Shown: positions 1 to 6,783 of the stretch, piece by piece
How positions within the stretch are numbered: position 1 is the stretch's first letter
Layout of the letters: each line of letters opens with the position of its first letter
From: Pseudomonadota bacterium
GTDB taxonomy: Bacteria > Pseudomonadota > Gammaproteobacteria > Steroidobacterales > Steroidobacteraceae
Length of the DNA stretch: 29,355 nt
NCBI GenBank assembly: GCA_023428645.1
Contig: JAEYXD010000061.1
Location: 1-29,355, forward strand
Direction of reading: 5' to 3'
Made by a program: the position numbers and the translations under genes
The notes under the pieces: generated by a model
Databases searched by the model: none
The model's input: the letters and a program-made list of their open reading frames with translations, nothing else
What the model was told of the DNA's origin: nothing

Positions 1-273
1 TAAGCGGAGCTGCCCCAGCAAATCGATCTGCTTCCGGCTCCACGCTGCGTTTTCGACGTCGACCTGCGGCACGATCCTCAGGAAGGTACCGTCGGCATCT
101 TCCTCGATCCTGGTGATGATCAAGTAGCTCGGGCCGATGCTCGGGTGGTAGTCCACGAGCTTCTGCCGGGCCGGCGCGTCCGCCGGGATCAGTGACAGAT
201 TGACGATTTCCGTCGCCGTCGGCGTGGCGATGACGTATTGATTCAGGACCTCAGCGCGATAGTCGACCGACAT
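1..273 (-). CDS. Unknown protein, N-terminal part (runs off left edge)
   Basis: An open minus-strand frame of 91 codons begins with ATG at 273 and continues past the left edge without a stop, so only the N-terminus is visible (MSVDYRAEVLNQYVIATPTA...). The start is supported by GGGAG five bases upstream of the ATG; an in-frame ATG at 285 is possible but has no good ribosome binding site. The visible part has no signal peptide or membrane helix and reads as a soluble alpha/beta protein. I do not recognise the family. The frame starts 53 bases after the heme peroxidase stop on the same strand, so the two are probably co-transcribed and may be functionally linked; that is inference from spacing only. 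Confidence 0.7.
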   Translation of the reverse strand, partial: MSVDYRAEVLNQYVIATPTATEIVNLSLIPADAPARQKLVDYHPSIGPSYLIITRIEEDADGTFLRIVPQVDVENAAWSRKQIDLLGQLRL

Positions 274-326
274 ATGAACTCCCATGACAACGAGTGGCGA
301 GCCCACCATGGGCTCGGTGGAACGGA

Positions 327-1649
327 TCAGCCGCCGTACGTGAGCGGATCCGCGAACCTGGCGAGCTGGACGAAGCTGGCGACTCGCGGAAGACCGAAAG
401 CCTCATGGCAGTGTGCCTGCACGGCGCCGTAGGCCGGCATCCCCTGGAGCGCGCTACGAACCGTCTCGCAGAGGAACACACTGCCGAGCGGCCCGAGCCG
501 CAGGCCGTCCCCGCCCAGCGCGGACGCTTCCAGGAGCACGTACAGCCACAGCGGCGTTTCGTCCCAGAGTCCGGCGGCGCGCAGCTTGAACTCTTGATGG
601 GCGTCGCGCGGTTGCAGCTGCAACACCGGCACGATTCGACGATCGATGCCCATGCGTCCGAGATGCATTGCAATCGTCTGTCCCGACGGCAGCTGCACAC
701 GGCAGCCCGCTTCGATATTTCGCGCGATGACGCTTGCGACCGGCGGCTCGGGCAACGCGCTCATCGGCTCCACGACTTTCGGGTTGATGCGCCGTCCGGA
801 ATCGCTCACGATGCCTGCGCTCGCAGCACCCCAATCGAAGAATCTGCGCCAATCCACCGCTTTGCGATGCGGAACGCCTTGGAAATCTGCGCCGCCGAGC
901 AGACCGCTCAGCAAGAACAATTCGCCGAGCTCGGTGCTCTCCTCGTTGCGATTCAAGAGATATGACTCGCGAACCTGCGAATGTCCGAAGCGCAAGGCCG
1001 CGTGACTGATTTCGTAGGGCAGATCCGTCTCCGACACAGGCAGCTCGAAGACCCGGAGCAAACCGTCTCTGTGCAGACGGTAGATGGCCTGGTCGCAGCA
1101 CACGCTCAAATAGTCCTCCACGTAGATACGCTGCAGACTCGCGACGACGTAGGCCCGCGCCGTCTCGAAGCACTCGTCGCAGCCGAGGCCGCGGCTCGCG
1201 GCGGACCCGCGGATGGCATCCAGCGCAGCGTTGTGGAACAGCTGCACCGTGAGGTGCAGCTGCGCGAGGATGACGTGTTGATCGTTTCTGAATTCGGGAA
1301 TGCAGGCCCGACGCGTCGACGCGTCGCGCAGCAGATCTTTGGCATGCGTCGCCGAGGCGGCCGTATAGAGAAACCGCCCCTCCGCATCGAATCGAGCGCC
1401 GCTGCCGTAAACGCTGTCGAGGTCGAGCTTGCGGCTGCGGATGCTCACCGACATTCCTGGCACCTCGCGGCTCACGATGTCGTGCGCGAGAAACTGGCCG
1501 AGGTACGTGTAACCCTGGAGCATGCCGGCACTGTCGTGCCAGTTCTCGCAGATCTCGCTGATCGCCTGCACCTTCGTCCTCACGCGCGCCGCGAAATCGG
1601 CGTTCGCGGCGAACAAGCGCCGATCACTGGCCACGATGGGAGGGAACAT
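327..1649 (-). CDS. Animal-type heme peroxidase (bacterial peroxidase-cyclooxygenase superfamily)
   Basis: A 440-residue protein of the animal heme peroxidase superfamily, which uses hydrogen peroxide to oxidise halides or organic substrates. Family landmarks are in order: GQFLAHD with the distal His at 56, the distal-side Arg at 121 in EFRNDQH, the helix ending LFHN (137-140), and the proximal heme ligand in LRFGHS (His 223). The C-terminal segment LWLYVLLEA...RLGPLGS is also typical of bacterial members. The ATG at 1649 is chosen over the longer frame to 1790 because the family homology begins there and AAGGA lies eight bases upstream. No signal peptide is visible, so it is probably cytoplasmic or exported by another route. 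The two residues that form ester bonds to heme in mammalian enzymes are Ala55 and Gln124 here, suggesting non-covalent heme. It is divergent from an ECF sigma factor gene. Confidence 0.88.
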   Translation of the reverse strand: MFPPIVASDRRLFAANADFAARVRTKVQAISEICENWHDSAGMLQGYTYLGQFLAHDIVSREVPGMSVSIRSRKLDLDSVYGSGARFDAEGRFLYTAASATHAKDLLRDASTRRACIPEFRNDQHVILAQLHLTVQLFHNAALDAIRGSAASRGLGCDECFETARAYVVASLQRIYVEDYLSVCCDQAIYRLHRDGLLRVFELPVSETDLPYEISHAALRFGHSQVRESYLLNRNEESTELGELFLLSGLLGGADFQGVPHRKAVDWRRFFDWGAASAGIVSDSGRRINPKVVEPMSALPEPPVASVIARNIEAGCRVQLPSGQTIAMHLGRMGIDRRIVPVLQLQPRDAHQEFKLRAAGLWDETPLWLYVLLEASALGGDGLRLGPLGSVFLCETVRSALQGMPAYGAVQAHCHEAFGLPRVASFVQLARFADPLTYGG

Positions 1650-1812
1650 GGCACTCGTCCTTATTCGTTGTGTTCGGCCCCGCTCGGCCGAATGCTGACT
1701 CGATCCTGCTCTGTAGCCTTGGCGCGATGTATCGCAGTCCGATAGGTGACTCCTCGCAGGTCCATCGCTATCCTGCGGGCGCGGGGACACACAAGACCAG
1801 GAATCGAAATCC
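1650..1812. promoter_or_regulatory. Divergent promoter region between peroxidase and ECF sigma factor genes
   Basis: This 163-base gap separates two divergently transcribed genes and must hold the promoters of both. I see no clean sigma-70 hexamers or long palindrome in it. An ECF-type promoter recognised by the neighbouring sigma factor is plausible but not identified. Confidence 0.5.
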
Positions 1813-2397
1813 GTGGGTCAGGACGAGATTTCAGACGACTTCGCGAAGCTGCACTACGCTGGTCTCCATCTGCTGCTGCGGCGGCGCATCAGGGATCCCG
1901 GTGTGGCCGCCGAGATTCTCAACGAAGCAATTGCGACCGCGATCTCGCACGTGCGCGTGGGCCGCGTCGCGCAGCCGGAGCGCCTGGCAGGATATGTGTA
2001 TCGCGTGGCGCTCAATCTGTATCGCAACTACCAACGCGAATTCGACAATCGCGCTGAGATTCGCACCCATCCCGACGACATCGATCGATTGCCATCGGCG
2101 AGCAGCCCGGCGGACGCGCTCGACTCGCGCCTGCTGCAACGAGTGCGGGCGGTGATCGAGGAGCTGCCCACCCCGCGAGATCGCGAGATCGTGAAACGGT
2201 TCTATCTCGAAGAGGAAGAGAAGGCCGACATCTGCGCCTCGCTCGGCTTGACGCCGCTGCACTTCGACAAGGTGATCTTTCGCGCGCGTCAGCGCATGCG
2301 CGTCTTGCTCGAGGCGCAGGGATTCGACAAGACGGACTTCCTGTCGGCCTTGCTGTTCGTTGCCGCGGCCGCCAGCCACGCGCTCATGGCGCGTTGA
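1813..2397 (+). CDS. ECF-type RNA polymerase sigma factor
   Basis: A 194-residue sigma-70-family protein of extracytoplasmic-function size. The N-terminal half fits region 2 (PERLAGYVYRVALNLYRNYQ around residues 57-76). The C-terminal half fits region 4, with LPTPRDREIVKRFYLEEEEK followed by a helix-turn-helix (ICASLGLTPLHFDKVIFRAR, about 139-158). The start codon is GTG, with AGGAA nine bases upstream. The last 24 residues carry an unusual hydrophobic stretch (ALLFVAAAASHALMA), too short for a certain membrane helix. The gene is followed 69 bases later by a membrane protein that looks like its anti-sigma factor, and it is divergent from the heme peroxidase, a likely but unproven target. Confidence 0.85.
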   Translation: MGQDEISDDFAKLHYAGLHLLLRRRIRDPGVAAEILNEAIATAISHVRVGRVAQPERLAGYVYRVALNLYRNYQREFDNRAEIRTHPDDIDRLPSASSPADALDSRLLQRVRAVIEELPTPRDREIVKRFYLEEEEKADICASLGLTPLHFDKVIFRARQRMRVLLEAQGFDKTDFLSALLFVAAAASHALMAR

Positions 2398-2466
2398 CGA
2401 ATTCCGCTGAGAAGAGCGCGACGGTGACCACAGAACGTCTCAGGGGTAAACCGGGGCGCTCAACCG

Positions 2467-3180
2467 ATGGATGACCGCATCATGGATCGCCAGTACATCG
2501 ACGACCATCACATCGTCGCTCGCTATCTCGCCGATCAGCTGTCCGAGGAGGAGCGTGAGGCCTTCGAGGCTTACTATCTCGAACACCCCGAGGTCGTGAA
2601 GGAGCTGGAGACGACCGCCCGTTTCAAAGCGGGACTCCGCGAGTTGCAGCGCTCGGGTGAGCTGGACGCGCTCATCGGCGGCCGCCCTCGCCTGCTCAAC
2701 CGCAATCTCCTTGCCGCTGCTGCAGCGGTCGTTGCAGTCGCGATCGGCCTTGCGTTCTATCTCAATCGACCCGCCGCGGGACCACTGCTTGCCGCGGCGC
2801 CGGCGATGTTACGAATGGACGGCGACATGCAGCTCGCCGTTACAAGTACGCATCAGATCATGCGCACGCGCAGCACAGCGGCGGACGCAACGATTCAGTT
2901 GCCCCGGACGGCGCAAGCGATCGAGCTCGAGATCCTGCCCGAGATCGTGGGACCGGCCGCGGACTATCGCGTGTCGTTGACGCGGCTCGGCGGCGACAAC
3001 GAACAGCAACTCGCGACGATCGGGCGCCTGAGCCCGAATGAGAACGGCTTCATCGAGGTCTATCTGGACTCGCGGGCTCTCGAACCCGGCAGTTATGCCC
3101 TCAAGCTGACGAATGACCAGTCCACCTATTCGCAAGCCAGCGTGTTCTCCCTGCGCGTGGAGGCCGCTGCGCCCCTCTAG
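2467..3180 (+). CDS. Probable anti-sigma factor, single-pass membrane protein
   Basis: A 237-residue protein with the layout of a transmembrane anti-sigma factor. A cytoplasmic N-terminal helical segment (HHIVARYLADQLSEEEREAF, about residues 16-35, then EAYYLEHPEV) resembles the anti-sigma zinc-finger domain but lacks its cysteines. One membrane helix follows at about 78-97 (LLAAAAAVVAVAIGLAFYL). A C-terminal region of about 130 residues reads as a beta-rich extracytoplasmic domain (VSLTRLGGDNEQQLATIGRL, then ALEPGSYALKL). It lies 69 bases downstream of the ECF sigma gene on the same strand, the usual arrangement. Two in-frame ATGs (2467 and 2482) are possible and neither has a strong ribosome binding site. 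The signal that releases the sigma factor cannot be read from the sequence. Confidence 0.75.
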   Translation: MDDRIMDRQYIDDHHIVARYLADQLSEEEREAFEAYYLEHPEVVKELETTARFKAGLRELQRSGELDALIGGRPRLLNRNLLAAAAAVVAVAIGLAFYLNRPAAGPLLAAAPAMLRMDGDMQLAVTSTHQIMRTRSTAADATIQLPRTAQAIELEILPEIVGPAADYRVSLTRLGGDNEQQLATIGRLSPNENGFIEVYLDSRALEPGSYALKLTNDQSTYSQASVFSLRVEAAAPL

Positions 3181-3273
3181 CCTCGCGGCGCTTCCGGTCG
3201 GCTTTGATCCGTGGTTCCACAAGCGCGCATTGCTGAGTTGCTCGATGCGCTGCCTTCAGCTCTCCAAATTCCC

Positions 3274-3288
3274 GATCAGCATCTGATC
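3274..3288 (-). terminator. Small hairpin directly after the DUF1059 stop
   Basis: GATCAG-CAT-CTGATC forms a perfect 6-bp stem with a 3-base loop immediately after the TAA of the minus-strand DUF1059 gene. It is short and has no strong T-run, so a terminator role is tentative. Confidence 0.3.
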
Positions 3289-3483
3289 TTACGACGCGCG
3301 CACCTCGTGCTTGAAAGCTTGGCGCAGCTGTTGGCGGAACTCGGGCGTGTCTTCGTGACCGTGAACGTCTCTGGCATGTTGCGCCGCGGCTTCTAACAGC
3401 TCCGCCTCATCATCAGCTGAGATGGCGACGCTGCAGTGGGACTCGCTCGGAAATTCTCTGCAGTCGATATACATGCGGTCCAT
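3289..3483 (-). CDS. Small DUF1059-like protein (copy 1)
   Basis: A 64-residue protein that matches the small DUF1059 type by pattern: a Cys/His-containing N-terminal beta region (MYIDCREFPSESHCSV) followed by a helix, EAELLEAAAQHARDVHGH. The family has no established function. Cys8, His16, Cys17, His36, His41 and His43 could be metal ligands. I chose the ATG at 3483, not the upstream one at 3501, because GGAGAG lies six bases before it and the paralogue at 17314 begins at the same residue. That paralogue shares about 36 of 60 aligned residues by eye count. The gene is convergent with the anti-sigma gene and divergent from the S9 peptidase. Confidence 0.8.
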   Translation of the reverse strand: MDRMYIDCREFPSESHCSVAISADDEAELLEAAAQHARDVHGHEDTPEFRQQLRQAFKHEVRAS

Positions 3484-3968
3484 TTGAGTCTCTCCGGCCA
3501 TCTGACCGCATGCGTTATATGCCCCCGGGCCCTACGAGGGATCTAGGAGGATCGCGTAGGGCGTATGCGTTAACAGGTGATGGGACGTCGTCCAGACATG
3601 GCCGAACTGAGTCCGCTCGGAGGGCGACAGACTTAGTCTGTGGGGAATTCAACGCAGATAGCTGGTGTGTCGGTTTTTCCGCTGATGCGAAGTAATGAGA
3701 TCCGCAAGACAAGAAGTTGCTCGAGCTCGCCGTGTACCGACGGAAGAGGATTCCTCGAGGCCACCTGATCTCGCGCGACTCGAAGCCGGGATTCTGTCAT
3801 CAAGATGTCAAATGAAGCGTCGATGGCACGACCCCGCGTGTTTTCTCAGCGCGAAAAGCCGAGCGCCCCTCTGGAGCCGCGCGGGCTCTTCCGCTAGTCT
3901 CTTTGACACATCAAGAAACCGACCGCGCAACTCAGCGATGCGCGCGTTTGAAACCAAGGATTCAGGCC
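3484..3968. other. 485-bp divergent intergenic region
   Basis: This gap holds the promoters of the DUF1059 gene (minus) and the S9 peptidase (plus). No convincing ORF is present. It contains an 8-bp inverted repeat at 3529-3562, the octamer ATGCGTTA twice (about 3510 and 3565), and the 13-bp palindrome CAGACTTAGTCTG at 3628-3640, an operator candidate. A minus-strand TATAAC at 3519-3514 could be a -10 element for the DUF1059 gene. Confidence 0.55.
3529..3562. repeat. Inverted repeat GCCCTACG / CGTAGGGC
   Basis: A perfect 8-bp inverted repeat has arms at 3529-3536 and 3555-3562, separated by 18 bases. It lies 46-79 bases upstream of the DUF1059 start and overlaps the expected -35 region of a minus-strand promoter using TATAAC. 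It could be a regulator site or an RNA hairpin; no function is shown. Confidence 0.4.
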
Positions 3969-5906
3969 ATGTTCTTTCGATCCCTCGTCGCGGCGGCGTG
4001 CTTGTGCTGCGCGGTCCCTGCCCTGGCGCTTTCTCCCGAGCCCTTCGCGAAACAGAATGAGATCGAAAACGCCAAGGTCTCGCCAAAAGGCGATCGAATT
4101 GCGGTCACGATGCGCACGAACGGGAGGGTGTTTCTCAACATCCTGTCCCTGCCCGACTTGAAGCCGATTGGCAGCTTCGGGATCCAGAACGATCGCGATA
4201 TCGAGGATTTCTACTGGTCCTCGAACGACAGGCTGCTGTTCGGGCTGTCCCATCGCCAGGGCAAGGAGGAGGCCCGCGTTCTGACCGGTCATCTGATGGC
4301 GGTCAACGTCGACGGCTCCGAAGTCGCGACGCTGCTCGGCATGGAACGCCGCAACACACTTCTCATCGATGCCTACTATCGCGATTGGGAGCTCGTCGAT
4401 CTGCTCGATGACGACGACGAGAACGTGCTGGTCTCGATCTACGAAGATTCGGCGCTGCCCTACCTCTATCGACTGAATACGAAGAAGGGCAAGAAAACGC
4501 GGCTCATGCAGTCGCGCTATCGCAACGCCGACTTCGTGACCGACCACGACGGCAAGGTGCGCTTCCAAGGAGGCTCCGAGCGTGACGGCGAGTACGTGCT
4601 GCTGTATCGCGATTCGGAAGGCGGTTCCTGGTCCGAGATCGGCCGGTACTCGACGCTTGGCGACGGCGATGGCGGATTCGGACCGGTCGCGTTTGCCGCC
4701 GACAACAAGCGCATCTATTTCACGGACGCACGCGGCGCCGACACCTATGGCTTGTACCTCGTCGATCCCGCCAAAGTCGGCGAGCCGCAACTGTTGTTCC
4801 GCGACGAGATCTATGACTTCGGCGGCTTGTTGCCCAGCCTGACGCCGGGCGTGCCCATTGGCGTTCAGTGGTATGGCGAGCGGACGCAGTGGAAGTACTT
4901 CGAGCCGCACCATCCCGACGTGCCGATCTTCGAGTCGATCCGCAAAGCATTCGGGGCTACGCACGACGTCACCATCGTGAATTCCTCGCGCGATCGCTCG
5001 ATCGTCACCGTCTTTGCGCGCAGCGACGTCGACCCTGGCGCGTACTACGTCATCGATATCGGCAAAGGCGCGATGTTGGCTCGCCTTCCCGTGCGCCCTT
5101 GGGTGAAGCCCGAGGAGATGAGCCCGAAGCAGCCGATCACCGTCAAAGCGCGCGACGGTCTCGACCTGCGCGGCTACCTGACGCAGCCGCGCCAGGCCGC
5201 GACCGGCGCGAAGAAGAAGATGGTCGTGATGGTTCACGGCGGGCCGATCGGCGTCCGCGACACCTGGAGCTACGACGACGAGGTGCAGTGGCTCGCGGCG
5301 AACGGGTTTACGGTGCTGCAGATCAACTTCCGCGGCTCTGGCGGCTATGGCGCGACGTTCGCTGGCCGCGGATTCGGCGAATGGGGCGGCAAGATGCAGG
5401 ACGACGTGACGGATGCCACGCTGTGGGCCATCGAGAAAGGCTATGCGGACAAGTCCTCCATCTGCATCTACGGCGCGAGTTACGGCGCCTACTCGGCGAT
5501 GATGGGCTTGATCCGCGAGCCCGATCTCTATCGCTGCGGCGTGGGATACGTCGGCGTCTATGACCTCGAGCTGTTGAAGCGCGACGGCCTCGCGTCCGAC
5601 AGCCCCGAAGGACGCGCCTATCTGCGCGCGGTACTGGGCAAGACTGGGGAGGAGCTACGGAAGATTTCCCCGGCAACGCGCGGCGCTGACATCAAGGCAC
5701 CCGTCTTTCTCGTCCATGCCGGCGAGGATCGCCGCGCGCCGACCGCGCAATACGAGCGGATGCGCGACGCGCTGCAGAAGAACGGCCGCAAAGTCGAGAC
5801 ATTATTCAAGAAGAAGGAGGACCACGGCTTCATTTCCGAGGCCAACGTCGCCGAGTTCTATACGCGGCTCGTGCAGTTCATGGATGCGAGCCTCGCGACG
5901 GAGTAA
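3969..5906 (+). CDS. Secreted S9 family (prolyl oligopeptidase-type) serine peptidase
   Basis: A 645-residue exported peptidase with an N-terminal beta-propeller and a C-terminal alpha/beta-hydrolase domain, as in the acylaminoacyl-peptidase/dipeptidyl-peptidase group of family S9. A signal peptide is clear (MFFRSLVAAACLCCAVPALA). The catalytic triad is readable: Ser504 in YGASYGAY, Asp587 in HAGEDRRAP and His619 in EDHGF. The oxyanion-loop motif MVHGGP lies about 80 residues before the serine. Residues 25 to about 390 form the propeller region, which usually restricts access to short peptides. The ATG at 3969 is chosen because it begins the signal peptide and has AAGGA eight bases upstream; the frame is open upstream to 3903 without support. 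It appears monocistronic. Confidence 0.9.
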   Translation: MFFRSLVAAACLCCAVPALALSPEPFAKQNEIENAKVSPKGDRIAVTMRTNGRVFLNILSLPDLKPIGSFGIQNDRDIEDFYWSSNDRLLFGLSHRQGKEEARVLTGHLMAVNVDGSEVATLLGMERRNTLLIDAYYRDWELVDLLDDDDENVLVSIYEDSALPYLYRLNTKKGKKTRLMQSRYRNADFVTDHDGKVRFQGGSERDGEYVLLYRDSEGGSWSEIGRYSTLGDGDGGFGPVAFAADNKRIYFTDARGADTYGLYLVDPAKVGEPQLLFRDEIYDFGGLLPSLTPGVPIGVQWYGERTQWKYFEPHHPDVPIFESIRKAFGATHDVTIVNSSRDRSIVTVFARSDVDPGAYYVIDIGKGAMLARLPVRPWVKPEEMSPKQPITVKARDGLDLRGYLTQPRQAATGAKKKMVVMVHGGPIGVRDTWSYDDEVQWLAANGFTVLQINFRGSGGYGATFAGRGFGEWGGKMQDDVTDATLWAIEKGYADKSSICIYGASYGAYSAMMGLIREPDLYRCGVGYVGVYDLELLKRDGLASDSPEGRAYLRAVLGKTGEELRKISPATRGADIKAPVFLVHAGEDRRAPTAQYERMRDALQKNGRKVETLFKKKEDHGFISEANVAEFYTRLVQFMDASLATE

Positions 5907-6059
5907 GGACGGCGAACACCGATTGCATTCGCGTCGCCTGGTGCGACGCAGTGCCCTCCTCGCCCCGCCTTCTGCTCTTGCGACGGAGTGATTTCTGCGT
6001 CTCGCGTCCGCATGATCGGACCGGCGGCGCTGAGCGCCCACGATCGCGGGGCAGCATCC

Positions 6060-6704
6060 ATGATGCTCGAGCAGAGAACGAATTTGATGATGGCGACGGG
6101 CCTGTCGTGCCTCGCCGGCTTCAACGATGCGGTCGGCTTTCGTGCGCTCGGCGGGTATTTCGTTTCCTTCATGAGCGGCAATTCGACGCACTTCGCCGTC
6201 GATCTCTCGCTGCCCCATTGGTCGACTGCGACCTTCCTGCCGCTCGGCCTGATCGCGCTGTTCGTGTCGGGCGTGATCCTGGGCGCCGTACTCAGAGAGA
6301 AATTACCGCAGCGCAAGCAGCTGGCCGTGTTGCTGCTCGTCACGGCAATTCTTGGGACGTCCGCGGGTTTAGCGACATACGGTCAAGGCAGGCTGGCCGT
6401 CGTGCTGATCCCACTGGCAATGGGAGCGTCCAACAACGTCTTCGTGAAGGAGGGTGAGGTCAGCGTTCCCGTCACGTACATGACAGGCACGTTGGTAAAG
6501 CTGGGACAGCGGCTGGCGGGGCGCCTCTGCGGCTCTGAAAGGCCATGGCATCCCAACCTGATCTTGTGGCTCGCGCTTATCCTGGGGGCGGTCGCTGGCT
6601 CGCTGGCCTATTCGTTATTGCAGCTGCACTGCCTGTGGATCGCGCTCGGTTTTTCCGTCGGGCTGATCTTTGTCGGCGTGGCCACGAGCGACGACTCGGA
6701 CTGA
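6060..6704 (+). CDS. DUF1275 (YoaK-like) integral membrane protein
   Basis: A 214-residue membrane protein of the DUF1275/YoaK family, whose substrate is not established. It has about six hydrophobic helices. The family-typical start is present: a helix ending LAGFNDAVGF, then the region with FVSFMSGNSTH (a small-residue motif for helix packing). A second conserved segment, VPVTYMTGTLVKLGQRL, sits in the middle. Tandem ATGs at 6060 and 6063 begin the protein, with only a weak G-rich ribosome site upstream. The frame extends to 5988, but those residues are not membrane-like or conserved. It follows the S9 peptidase by 153 bases and converges on the cytochrome gene across a strong hairpin. Confidence 0.85.
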   Translation: MMLEQRTNLMMATGLSCLAGFNDAVGFRALGGYFVSFMSGNSTHFAVDLSLPHWSTATFLPLGLIALFVSGVILGAVLREKLPQRKQLAVLLLVTAILGTSAGLATYGQGRLAVVLIPLAMGASNNVFVKEGEVSVPVTYMTGTLVKLGQRLAGRLCGSERPWHPNLILWLALILGAVAGSLAYSLLQLHCLWIALGFSVGLIFVGVATSDDSD

Positions 6705-6745
6705 GCGATTCGACGCCGTGCTTCGAGCTCTCGATGCGTCGAGGC

Positions 6746-6774
6746 GGCCGGTTCGCCCCAAGGACGAACCGGCC
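6746..6774. terminator. Bidirectional terminator hairpin
   Basis: A perfect 10-bp stem (GGCCGGTTCG / CGAACCGGCC) with a 9-base loop lies between the convergent DUF1275 and cytochrome genes. It starts 42 bases after one stop and ends 10 bases before the other. No long T-run follows, but position and stem strength fit a shared terminator. Confidence 0.7.
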
Positions 6775-6783
6775 ACCTGCAAG

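Noticed and set aside
3894..5237. 447-codon minus-strand ORF opposite the S9 peptidase.
   Set aside because: Antisense artefact; the plus strand has a complete signal peptide and catalytic triad.
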